A stretch of DNA of 25,187 bases, from positions 19,796 through 44,982 of the forward strand of contig BEXV01001215.1 of the NCBI GenBank assembly GCA_003118195.1, written 5' to 3'. The translations under genes and the position numbers were made by a program. Source of the stretch: Hemicentrotus pulcherrimus. Taxonomy: Eukaryota; Echinodermata; Echinoidea; Camarodonta; Strongylocentrotidae. The number at the start of each line of letters is the position of its first letter. Position 1 is the first letter of the stretch. Positions 9,681 to 18,874 of the stretch are shown piece after piece. The notes under the pieces were generated by a model. The model was given only the letters and a program-made list of their open reading frames with translations, made no database searches and was not told where the DNA came from.

Positions 9681-11011
9681 GTAAATGTGATGATCATGTT
9701 TCTGTTATCACATTGCTGTCTCTCTTGTGCAAGATAAGATAATTAGAAATCTTTACCTTTTTCATAGTGGCCTGATTTTCATTGGATGCATCGGGACGCA
9801 TCCAATGAAAATCAGGCCATTGTGAAAGGGTGAGAGGAGAAATATCAGGGGAATTACCTGATAAAATTCTCCTGCACAAGAGCAGGAGAAATTCTCTTTC
9901 TATCAGTGCGACTTCGATGAAACGCTGTATATGAATGGGTTCTGGAGAAAAAACATGGGGGAATAGGTCGAACGTCTTTATCTTGTTCTGGTTGCTGTAG
10001 TGTACGCTTGCTATTTTGGAACCTAGCTGTGTTGGTGACATTTTGCTACAGTTTTGTGCGGCGCTGAACAGCCACAACCTTCGCACTAGAGATCCGCAAA
10101 CCTGCTGCCTCCTTCTGCGTAATTTGGCCTCACACTTATTTGGCAGCCTGATGAATTGCATTAAAAAGTGCTTGTTTGGACTGTGATGTCCGTAGTAAAG
10201 GAAATAGAAGCAGCCATTGTAGGTCCATGGTTCCACCAGTGCAATATGATCTAGCTCTCGTAATGATGGCCGAAATCGCTGAGCTGCATTGAGCTATAGC
10301 GCTAGCTAGCTGCTCTGCCAATCAAATCCAAATTCAAAGTGCATGCCCAGCTAGCAAGCGATTTGGCAATAATTCTTCACTCCAGGTCGAGGTACGTCCA
10401 AGCGAGTGAATTCTCCGGCAGTATGAATGGCATAAGCATGCAGGAGTTGGTTTCACCTTTGTTTACATAATGCAAATTAAATCAGTGTTTTGCATCTGTT
10501 TTTTTATAGAGTCAGTATGAAAAGGGTATTAGAGAGAGAAAAAGATGATTCAACAAGATCGTGAAGTACTTGACCAAGAAGAATGTTTACCCAACAATTT
10601 GGTTTATAAATCTTAACATATATTTTTATTGTTTCATTATTCATTTTAACGAATATATCTGTTCAATAAAGCATATTAATTTGTTGAGTGCAAGGAGATA
10701 ATACCTGTCTATCAGCATTACGCATGTCTAGCTGCACGTAACCATTGTTTGTTTACATCGTACGCGCAAGTACAGCTATGCCAGGTCAATATTATTTCGC
10801 TGTATACTGTCCAGTAGTCAGAAGCATATTTCATGCCTGCAGTTTGATCATTCAGAGACCTAGAACCTTCATACATGGTATAACATTTATGTACCGGTAG
10901 TGCTTTAAATTAATGTTTGTAAGTACTTATACTGATATTACCCCTATGCCTATTTTATATAAGCAAACAGCAAAAGGAACATGTATTCTCTCTCTTCTCG
11001 TACACATCCAG
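9681..11011 (+). other. Intron 5
   Basis: A GTAAAT...CATCCAG intron. It contains a cluster of three hairpins at 9769-9890 and, on the minus strand, an unexplained 180-codon open frame (9694-10236) that matches nothing I recognise. The part 10320-10980 is AT-rich and shows no exon or element. Confidence 0.6.
9769..9818. repeat. Perfect 21-bp inverted repeat with 8-nt loop
   Basis: Arm 9769-9789 (GGCCTGATTTTCATTGGATG plus C) is the exact reverse complement of 9798-9818; the loop is ATCGGGAC. Outside the arms pairing continues for about 12 bases if G-T wobbles are allowed. Two shorter hairpins follow: 9843-9849 with 9857-9863 (7 bp) and 9867-9875 with 9882-9890 (9 bp, TTCTCCTGC). Confidence 0.9.
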
Positions 11012-11305
11012 TACCCACAAGTCCTGCCAATCTGTCTTTGGGTAGCATCTCCTCTTGCGCAGGTCAAGTGACATGGGATATCCCTGAAAGCGAGTACGAT
11101 TTCTTTGAAGTGACCTACAGTCCAGACCATGGCGCCACCAACTCTCCAGCTCCCATCTACCGCATGGACATCAATGAGAACCAAACCAGGGTTGAATTTT
11201 CTTTCGTCGGCATCCTGCCGGACACCGATTACAACGTCACAGTAGTCACGGTCGTGGGGGCCCTCGATGTGAGGAGTGAGCCCTCGTACATCTCTTTCAG
11301 AACAG
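11012..11305 (+). CDS. FN3 exon 6 (class B)
   Basis: A 98-codon exon after acceptor CATCCAG and before donor GTTAGT. It starts VPTSPANLSLGSI, with Trp at residue 22 (GQVTW), a C strand FFEVTY and the turn GILPDTDY. It ends with TVVTVVGALDVRSEPS, a typical class B last hairpin, then FRT. Sequons N-L-S, N-Q-T and N-V-T are present. The long open minus-strand frame over it (10927-11385) is a shadow, since the plus strand has the domain and the splice sites. Confidence 0.93.
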
Positions 11306-11689
11306 GTTAGTGAATTTTCCATCAGAGAAGACCTAAAGGAAACTTCACTCGAAAGAACAAGTAGAGGTATTCTGAAAAATGACATGTATTCTTGCCCTTA
11401 GATGTACAAAATTCCTTACAAAAGTGTACAAGAGATATATATATAAAAGATATACTTGGCATGATTTTATGCCTTTTAGCATGACATGAGCCCGGCCATC
11501 TTCTTGAAAATGTGATGCACCATTTGTTTCTCAGTGAAGACTTAAATCTGTTGGTACCCTGATGGTTTACATATAATCATACTCCTGCTTTCTTATCAGT
11601 CAGATAATACAAACCATCTACTATTTCGCTCTTTGCACCTCTCAAGGAGGTGATTTCTCTTTATTTATCTATATAAGTAATACGCTAAG

Positions 11690-12260
11690 GCTCCGCGGGG
11701 GGTGCGCGACGTCACCGCCAGCCTTTGTAGTCTATTGTTTTTAATGAGATTGCCGACCGAAGTTGGTGCAGCTATCTCCTCCTGGACCCTCCCCTCCGGG
11801 CACCCGTGCCCGGTGGCATCGTCCGCGGGATAGTCGACTCTCACTAATTGGCTATACTCCGCCCGAGGTCCTCCTCCATGTCGACGTCCAGGTCAAAAAG
11901 AGACCCGATATGCATAATGCATGATATGCGTGACGACGGAGATACCTCATGGATATGCAACATGACATCAGTAGACACACGACCGACGACTATTCACTCG
12001 CATCAAGTTGCGTATTAAATGCACGCTGAACGGGTATGACTTAACCCGTGTTTGGTATCTTCCTATATGATATATTTCTTTGCAGTTCTCAAAGAGACAC
12101 ACAACAGCTGACTAACAACTCACATTATGTTGCGTATTAAATGCTCTATGCTAAGGGCGGGATCACCGAGAATAAAGCGTCTTGCTATAGGATGTGCTTT
12201 AGCGCTGCACAAGCCAGATAGATACACGGGGCTTCGTCCAAACTTCCAAACTTAGAGACC
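11690..12260. repeat. GC-rich, repeat-like segment bordering the gap
   Basis: It contains CCGCGGGGGG, CACCCGTGCCCGGTG and CCGCGGGATAG, unlike the AT-rich introns, and two copies of TGCGTATTAAATGC (near 12009 and 12131). It may be part of a transposable element, such as the end of an LTR element, that caused the gap. No open frame or family signature is visible. Confidence 0.35.
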
Positions 12261-12991
12261 NNNNNNNNNNNNNNNNNNNNNNNNNNNNNNNNNNNNNNNN
12301 NNNNNNNNNNNNNNNNNNNNNNNNNNNNNNNNNNNNNNNNNNNNNNNNNNNNNNNNNNNNNNNNNNNNNNNNNNNNNNNNNNNNNNNNNNNNNNNNNNNN
12401 NNNNNNNNNNNNNNNNNNNNNNNNNNNNNNNNNNNNNNNNNNNNNNNNNNNNNNNNNNNNNNNNNNNNNNNNNNNNNNNNNNNNNNNNNNNNNNNNNNNN
12501 NNNNNNNNNNNNNNNNNNNNNNNNNNNNNNNNNNNNNNNNNNNNNNNNNNNNNNNNNNNNNNNNNNNNNNNNNNNNNNNNNNNNNNNNNNNNNNNNNNNN
12601 NNNNNNNNNNNNNNNNNNNNNNNNNNNNNNNNNNNNNNNNNNNNNNNNNNNNNNNNNNNNNNNNNNNNNNNNNNNNNNNNNNNNNNNNNNNNNNNNNNNN
12701 NNNNNNNNNNNNNNNNNNNNNNNNNNNNNNNNNNNNNNNNNNNNNNNNNNNNNNNNNNNNNNNNNNNNNNNNNNNNNNNNNNNNNNNNNNNNNNNNNNNN
12801 NNNNNNNNNNNNNNNNNNNNNNNNNNNNNNNNNNNNNNNNNNNNNNNNNNNNNNNNNNNNNNNNNNNNNNNNNNNNNNNNNNNNNNNNNNNNNNNNNNNN
12901 NNNNNNNNNNNNNNNNNNNNNNNNNNNNNNNNNNNNNNNNNNNNNNNNNNNNNNNNNNNNNNNNNNNNNNNNNNNNNNNNNNNNNNNNNNN
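12261..12991. other. Assembly gap (731 N)
   Basis: All bases are N. Any open frame crossing it is an artefact. The true length may differ from 731. Confidence 0.99.
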
Positions 12992-13344
12992 TAACGATTT
13001 TTTGAGAATGTGGCTAGAATGGGTGCATTCCAGGTACATTCCAGAAAGATTAACAAGGGCATTCTGAATGCATTCCGAATGCCAGGTGAATAAATCCGTT
13101 GCGCCTAATACAAGTGTAAACAAACTCCCACTGGGGCTCTGCCTGAAAGGAAATGAGAAGTAGGAAATAATCATTTTACTTGTTTTAAGATATCGTCATG
13201 TCCAAAAGTCACTAATAATTTAGATGAAGGCCAAAATGAAAGTTTGATTGAAGCAAAATGACCCATAATTGACAATATAACAACAATTTTAACTCTGGCA
13301 GCTAACCCCTGCATGTGTCTCTCCCTTCCCCCTTTCTCTCCCCC

Positions 13345-13387
13345 CTCTTTTTATGCTTATCTCTCTCTTTCTCTCTCTCTCTCTATC
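13345..13387 (+). repeat. CT microsatellite
   Basis: A pyrimidine tract dominated by CTCTCTCT, interrupted by TTT and TATC. There is no exon directly downstream. Confidence 0.8.
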
Positions 13388-13616
13388 ACCTCATCAAGGT
13401 CTCGGGGGTTGATTACAGCGCTAGTGTTTAGGGCTTATCACAATCTCAGCTCTAGTACAAGTATTAGTGGTGAAAGTCAAATGGGGGTTTTAATTTTAAA
13501 CAACGAGTTTTCGTCATGATTATTATATTGTTGTTATTATTATGAATCAAACGTTTTATATCATTTCATGTTAGGCCTGACCTAAGCTGATCACACCGTT
13601 TGGTAACGTGTACAGA

Positions 13617-13690
13617 GAAAACTATGTTTAAAAGGGAAGCAAGAAAAGTGGCCTCTATGAACAGGTGGTCTTTACGTACAAGTTCCTTTA
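13617..13690 (-). repeat. AAGACCACCT-type repeat fragment, reverse
   Basis: The minus strand reads AAAGACCACCTGTTCATAGA followed by GGCCACTT. The same motif pair occurs on the plus strand at 21299-21365. This looks like a dispersed short-unit repeat; its family is not known to me. Confidence 0.45.
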
Positions 13691-13816
13691 ATACATATTT
13701 CAACGGGAAGCAAAAAATGTAGTCTTTACACCCGAGTAGTAAATACAGTTTTATTTGGAATGCTGTTACATAATTTTCCATTATCTTTCCTTATCCTTCT
13801 TTAATAATTGTTGTAG

Positions 13817-14077
13817 AATCTGCTGAAAATGGCAGTGTAGCAGTTACTGCGCTGTCTGCGGATTCTATTCAGGTTGGATGGGGCAACAACACTCAGGATT
13901 ACGTTAACATACGATTCAACCTGGATGGCGAGAACAATACTGTGTGCGAGAACGAACTCCTCTGTGTTGTTGGCAACGGCAGCGAGTTTTTTAACATCAC
14001 AGACCTCCAATCTGGTCGGAAATACCACGTCTTCATTGATCAGGATGGTGTGTGTGGAACCCTTCAGCAGTACACAC
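13817..14077 (+). CDS. FN3 exon 7 (class A, cysteine-containing)
   Basis: An 87-codon exon after acceptor TTGTTGTAG and before donor GTAAGA. It has no usable start codon early in the frame, so it is easily missed; I found it from splice sites and the FN3 pattern. It begins ESAENGSVAVTAL, with Trp at residue 22 (SIQVGW) and the turn DLQSGRKY, and ends TLQQYT, like exon 3. Three cysteines (TVCEN, LLCVV, GVCGT) and five sequons are present. Open frames at 13801-14028 (minus) and 13874-14089 (plus, other frame) are shadows. Confidence 0.9.
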
Positions 14078-14457
14078 GTAAGAGATTAGATTAAGACCTA
14101 AAATTTTTGTGAATATAAAATGTCGGCGAAAATTTCATGAGTTTTTCAGATTTGCAAAAATATTTGGATAAAAACTGGCATAACACAGAATTTTGGAGAG
14201 GAATTCTCTAAATTTGCTTGATGATGATAGTGAATAGTTGATATGGCCTCATATTTCTGCTTACTATGAAAATATCTTTTGTTTACAATATGTGAAAGTT
14301 ACATGTTACAAAAACTATGCATCTATAGAACTTCCTATTCACCTTGTAATTTTTTTTTTCAATTCTGCAAGAAACATGCCTCAGTATTATTTGGCAGTGA
14401 AGACAGTGCAATAAATGTAATCATGTTTGAACGATTCCTTATGTGATTACCCTTCAG
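14078..14457 (+). other. Intron 7
   Basis: A GTAAGA...CTTCAG intron of 380 bases, AT-rich. Nothing else is recognised. Confidence 0.85.
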
Positions 14458-14748
14458 GTCCGTTACCACCAGCCAACATAGAGACTACCGACAGCCAACT
14501 TACCTCGCTCTTAATCTCCTGGTCCGACCCAGGCAACAAGACCATGTTTGACCGGTACTACGTCGCCTACGAGAGAGCGGATGAGCTTGGTGACTTCATA
14601 GAGGTGGGGTATCTCTACCCCAATGTGACCTCCATCTTCCTGGAAGGACTAACGCCACGCACAGAATACCTAATCAATGTGTCTACGGTCGTGGGCGAGG
14701 GAAAAGCCCAGACTTTCAGCGACGGGGAATTGTATTCTGCATACACTG
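14458..14748 (+). CDS. FN3 exon 8 (class B)
   Basis: A 97-codon exon after acceptor CCCTTCAG and before donor GTATGC. It begins RPLPPANIETTDS, with Trp at residue 22 (SLLISW), YYVAYE as the C strand and the turn GLTPRTEY. It ends INVSTVVGEGKAQTF...YSAYT. Sequons N-K-T, N-V-T and N-V-S are present. Its last ~58 bases and the start of the next intron are repeated twice downstream in decayed form (14816-15010). Confidence 0.93.
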
Positions 14749-15010
14749 GTATGCTGTTGTTCGTTTAATCATGAGACATTACTAAAGCAACCATGCACCT
14801 GTAAACAAAAATTCTGTCACAGATGGGAAATTGTATTCTACATTCAAACATGTACAGTTGTACACTGATATATATTTCCATATAATGGTAATCATGAGAA
14901 ACTACTAAAATATACATGCATCTGTAAGTAAACGGGTAAGGGAATCTCCCAGGCTTTCATCGACTGGGAATTGTTTTCTGCATACATTAGAATATAATTT
15001 GTTATGTTGT
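14691..15010 (+). repeat. Tandem triplication of the exon 8 tail and intron start
   Basis: Copy 1 (14691-14815) is the functional exon end and donor. Copy 2 (14816-14935) repeats GGGAAATTGTATTCTACATT and later AATCATGAGAAACTACTAAA. Copy 3 (14936-15010) repeats AAGGGAATCTCCCAGGCTTT and GGGAATTGTTTTCTGCATAC. The GGGAA anchor recurs at 14725, 14825 and 14966, and AATCATGAG at 14767 and 14890. Neither downstream copy keeps the donor: copy 3 has ATTAGAAT where copy 1 has ACTGGTATG. Confidence 0.85.
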
Positions 15011-15210
15011 TCAATAACATAGGTGCCAATGCTTCGTTTTTTGAGGAATAATTCCCCATTTCAAGGGATTTTAAATTAATATTATGATCCATATCCACAC
15101 TATCTGGCAGATATGAGAAATATAAAGATATGAATTATCAAACTCATTGTTATTGTTGCTGAATTAAACCAACAAATCTATGAATCATTAACTTATTTAT
15201 TTTCATCCAG

Positions 15211-15435
15211 CTGAGGCCAATGGGACAGTTACAGTCTTTGAATATGACACGACCAGCATCATGTTTACCTGGCCGAACATGACCTCTGACCTCAACGTTA
15301 ACATCTCCATCATACCCAACGATGGCGCCCTTGACTTGAACATTGGTAACAGAAGCGCTCGGGTTACTGGCCTTGTTCCTGGGAGACTCTATAACATCAG
15401 CATCCTACCATTTGAAACAATCTTTCAAAGAACAA
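15211..15435 (+). CDS. FN3 exon 9 (class A, shortest)
   Basis: A 75-codon exon after acceptor TTCATCCAG and before donor GTAAGG. It begins AEANGTVTVFEYD, with Trp at residue 21 (SIMFTW) and the turn GLVPGRLYNISI, a motif common in R3-type phosphatase ectodomains, and ends IFQRT. It has five sequons (NGT, NMT, NIS, NRS, NIS) and no cysteine. It is the shortest domain, with a very small last hairpin. The open frame running on to 15611 is intron read-through. Confidence 0.9.
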
Positions 15436-15816
15436 GTAAGGCAGCTCTCTGCTACAATCCAATATTTCGAGAATGTGCAACAGCATTTTATATGAACATT
15501 GTAAAGAATCGTAGTGAGGTCAGTACAAATTGTGGTCGCAATTCTACAGAATTTCCATTTTTTAATAGTTTATTAATGACAGAAAAATTATTATCTAAAG
15601 ATCATAATTGAGAGACCAATGGTGCGAGCAACCAGTGGCATGAATGGGCTGCCATAGTTCAGTCCAACCTTAAGTCGGTCTTAGTCTTTGTGAACACTGC
15701 CCAGACAGGCAATGAAGCATTTTTGCAGTGATGCCTTACATATACATATACATATACATGACTATTCAGAATAGAATTATTTAACTTTCTGCCACACAAA
15801 TCTCCCTGTGCCATAT
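15436..15816 (+). other. Intron 9, first part
   Basis: It starts at GTAAGG. A TATACA microsatellite lies at 15738-15759. No exon or RNA is recognised before the inverted-repeat element at 15817. Confidence 0.7.
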
Positions 15817-16457
15817 TGAGTGATTTCAAGTTGGGTGTTAGTGTTAGTGTTTGTGTTAAGATCAGTCAAGAGCTCTTAAATCAAGCGAAGAATTTGCTGA
15901 TGAAATTAAGAGCCCGATACCAATATCAAAATCGATAGCTTAACACCAGCCGTGACGTCACCACTTACTTGATTGCACAACGATTCACGACGATGATTTG
16001 AAAATAGCGCATTAAAACTTAAGATATCATGAAAAGTACAGAATAAATTTACACCCAATTCTCTGGTCTTATAAAATAACTAATTTAACACAAAAGAATA
16101 TATGAATTACCTGTTTCACATATTTGTATTTGATCGTCAGACAATAAATTGGCTTCGTTCGTGCGTTGATTGTGTGCGGGTACAACACTAACACCGAACT
16201 GGAAATCAACATTTGCTTAATCCTTAGGGGCTAGTGTTAGTGAATAGGAAATTTATACGTAAAATATTAACACCAGCCACAAAGGTCGGTTCAGCAGACG
16301 ACAATTTTGCAAAATCGATAACACTAGCTCCCGGAAGTTGACGATATTCAGAGGTCAAAGCCTTAACACCAGCTGATTTCTATTTCGGTGTTTAGGCTGG
16401 TGTTAGTGTTTATTAAACACTAACACCTGCCTTAGACACCCAACTTGAAATCACTCA
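15817..16457. mobile_element. 641-bp non-autonomous element with inverted repeats
   Basis: The left end reads TGAGTGATTTCAAGTTGGGT, and the right end 16437-16457 is its reverse complement, followed inwards on both sides by GTGTTAGTGTTT blocks. Inside, variants of AACACTAACACC and TAACACCAGC recur at least eight times in both orientations. No open frame is present. A clear target duplication was not found (CCATAT on the left, CTGTAT on the right). Confidence 0.75.
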
Positions 16458-16689
16458 CTGTATTCATCATTCGATAGATTTGACTGTTTTCAGTGCAAGC
16501 TTAATCTATACTGGTATTAATAGGATTGTCATGGAGCTAATCAAGACCTGAATTGGATAATTTTGCAAAGCTAATGTGTTGCACAATATAAGTTCATAAT
16601 CGGGGCAGCGCCTGGAGCGTCACAATGTGACGGACATGTGCACTGTATAAGAAGGCACCATTATTTTTTAATTGTATGTTCGTCCGCAG

Positions 16690-17019
16690 AGCCTCTTCCT
16701 CCATACAACGTCTCGATCTGTCCAGATGTTGGCGAGACCTTCTTCTCGTTCTGTGTGAGGCTAACTCCACCAACAGGCGACTACGATGCATTCTACGTAC
16801 TCACCATGGACGACTTCCAGCCGGTACAGGCGCGAAGAAAAAGATCCACGCAAGAATTGGGTTTTGATTTGGCGAAAACTTTGGGAGGAAATGAGTTTGA
16901 GACTGTCCTTGATGATTTGGTGCCAAACACAGGTTACACTGTGCAGGCTGTGACTGTTAGCGGTGCAGGGAGTATGAATGAGGAATGCAGCGCACCGGTT
17001 GAAACTATCGGCAGAACCT
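16690..17019 (+). CDS. FN3 exon 10 (class B, furin-like site, no core Trp)
   Basis: The longest exon (110 codons), after acceptor CGTCCGCAG and before donor GTAAGT. It begins KPLPPYNVSICPD. Position 22, Trp in most other exons, is Cys here (FFSFCV). Between strands C' and E an inserted loop contains ARRKRSTQ (16833-16844 encode RRKR), a consensus furin site. The turn is DLVPNTGY and the end VTVSGAGSMNEECSAP is class B. Three cysteines. It may be a processing site splitting the ectodomain, as furin does in the FN3 region of LAR-type receptor phosphatases. Its last base T makes the next junction TTG. Confidence 0.92.
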
Positions 17020-17252
17020 GTAAGTAAAATTTGGTTTGGTAAAGAATGCATATACATAATTTGGCACATGTACACTGTTGTCCATAAAGTTGAAATGATC
17101 TTTTCTTTAACATGAAATGATTGTGACAATACAGTTTCTTGATGGATACAATTTATGTCTTCTCAGTACATTATTGATAAATTTTCTTTTTTTTTTCATG
17201 AAATATTTGTGACAATATGATTGATCTTGATAGATAAAGATTATAAACAGTA

Positions 17253-17314
17253 TTCTCAAAACTTTATTGATCTTTCTAAAGAATCACAGGGATTGATCAA
17301 TAAAGTTTTGAGAA
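17253..17314. repeat. Perfect 20-bp inverted repeat with 22-nt loop
   Basis: Arm 17253-17272 (TTCTCAAAACTTTATTGATC) is the exact reverse complement of 17295-17314. The stem is unbroken, the loop 22 bases. The size resembles a short pre-miRNA, but the perfect, AT-rich stem is equally what a foldback transposon scar would give. Confidence 0.85.
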
Positions 17315-17821
17315 CACTTAAACTTTATCAATTAACAAGAATGTTTGCGTGAAAAAGAGGTGTGAAAAAACATGGTCCAACCTTATTTGGAACAGTGTAC
17401 ATGTGTGTTTATGGATAGGCTATGGGCTATATACAGAAAACTTTTATGCAAAAAATTAACTGTCATAGTAAATGGTATGAAATCAACAACAAAAAAACTA
17501 CACCCCACATTCTATGGGCCAACAGATAAGGAGTATGAAGAAAATAAAGAATAACAGAAAACATCAGACACGGAACCCAAGTTGCGCTAACATGCAAGCG
17601 TGTAAGGTTCAGTCGATTAGCGATATATCACAAGTTGAGCTTATATGCTTTGAAAGTCTATTTATATACTAGCAATATCCCTTTATGAGAGTAGTAATAT
17701 TTGACATTCATATTTTCAATGATGTACAGCCACATGGAACCCAAAACATACAGAACAAAATAGCGATTATTACACTGTAAGAAATATGATGTACATAAAA
17801 TGTGAGCAGTGACCTATTTTT

Positions 17822-17916
17822 CTTGACTTTCCTTGTGGTGATAGGAGTGACTGAATTCCTCTTCATGGGGGTCAACTCGACAGCATTTAGAGTATTGGGG
17901 GAACTGTGTTAGGAAT
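17822..17916 (+). pseudogene. Dead partial copy of FN3 exon 11
   Basis: These bases align with 18861-18955, the acceptor and first part of exon 11, with about 14 mismatches and one inserted base by hand alignment. Weak similarity extends some 35 bases upstream. Three lesions are visible. The acceptor CCTAG is CCTTG. A one-base insertion at GTATTGGGGG replaces GTATGGTGG. The shifted frame then reads ELC and stops at TAG (17910-17912). The remaining exon sequence and donor are absent. The intact reading before the shift is GVTEFLFMGVNSTAFRV. Confidence 0.85.
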
Positions 17917-18334
17917 GAGATGATATTTATGTTTTGGGTTTGAGTTTCAGTGTGAAGTTTTATTATCCAAACAAAAATTAGATCAATATAACAATCAAAT
18001 GTGAATTTTTAACATTGAAATGATAAATGGGGCCAGAAAATCGCATTATATGCTATTTAATCTGCTCCCACTAACACACAACAGTATCACAACAATGAAT
18101 GAGAATATAATGAATAAATATGAATAACTTTTGAATACATACTTAAGCTACAAACTATTCTACATCTAGGCTTAAATTGTTCTGTGATTAAATACAAAGC
18201 TTTGGTTTTCTACACTAAATAACAAGATAAAGCATTATATAACATAATGTTTACAAAAAGGCAACTTATGTATTCCTGTTGCCGCTTGAGCTTAGCAGCA
18301 AGCTTTAGGATTGCTTATAACAACTGAAGTAGAG

Positions 18335-18570
18335 GTGTTGAGGTAGAGTGATTCATTCACTTGACTCAATCCCAGGGTTGAGGGTTCGAATCCAAGTCTG
18401 GCACTAATTAACCCTTTGCTTACGGGAACCTGGCAGTCCCTGTGTTAAGCCTATGGGACTCATACAATTCAGTAGTCAATGGGTTAAACATCCTTTGGCA
18501 ACTTGAATCGACCTCTACCACTCTCCACCTACGTGTAGCTGTAAATGGGAACCTGGCAATTGTTAGGGTA
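18335..18570 (+). mobile_element. tRNA-derived SINE
   Basis: The head has a strong B box GGTTCGAATCC (18381-18391) and an A-box-like GAGGTAGAGTG (18339-18349). The body follows with CATCCTTTGGCAACTTG and TAAATGGGAACCTGGCAA as in the other copies, but with rearranged spacing. It is not a functional tRNA, because no acceptor-stem pairing is apparent. Confidence 0.6.
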
Positions 18571-18874
18571 TTAGTTATTTCAGGCCCCTCAGCAAGAACA
18601 GGGCCCTGTTTTTTTAATTTTTTTTAATGAAATATATTTTTACTGAAATCCTTGCCTTTTGACTGACTGGGGGCAGATTTGTCATAGATCTGTGGCAGTT
18701 GTTATTGATAACAAGTTTTATGAAACAGGCCCAGCATTGACGCTGATGAGGCTTCCCTGGGTAAACAAGTTTATTGTTAGTATTATTACTACTATTTATT
18801 GCTAGGAAGTACCATTAACAATGTACATGTGTGCATTAGATATGAACAGTAGCGTATTTTCTTGACTTTCCTAG

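Larger units (their letters stand above)
11306..13816 (+). other. Intron 6, containing the assembly gap
   Basis: A GTTAGT...TTGTAG intron, with 731 Ns inside. 11690-12260 is clearly more GC-rich than the rest. After the gap, 13010-13085 has repeated GCATTC/GAATGC strings and 13345-13387 is a CT microsatellite. 13617-13690 carries a short repeat in reverse orientation. Exons could be hidden in the gap; the joined reading frame works without any (codon GAA). Confidence 0.6.
17020..18874 (+). other. Intron 10
   Basis: A GTAAGT...TTCCTAG intron. It contains a local repeat (CATGAAAT...TGTGACAATA at 17111-17132 and 17199-17219), a 20-bp hairpin, a dead copy of exon 11 (17822-17916) and a tRNA-derived SINE (18335-18570). 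The remainder (17330-17780 and 17925-18330) is AT-rich with nothing recognised. Confidence 0.7.

Noticed and set aside
10927..11385. 152-codon minus-strand open frame
   Set aside because: It overlaps exon 6, whose plus-strand translation has the FN3 landmarks, splice sites and correct phase. It is a shadow.
12185..13174. Open frames of 329 and 287 codons on the minus strand
   Set aside because: They consist almost entirely of gap bases translated as X and say nothing about coding.
17842..17916. Additional functional FN3 exon
   Set aside because: The first acceptor is mutated, a frameshift and stop follow, and the rest of the domain and donor are missing; it is reported as a pseudo-exon.
18335..18405. 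Functional tRNA gene (clear B box GGTTCGAATCC)
   Set aside because: No acceptor stem or cloverleaf can be drawn and a SINE body follows, so it is a SINE head. The same holds for the heads at 7490 and 23870-23930.
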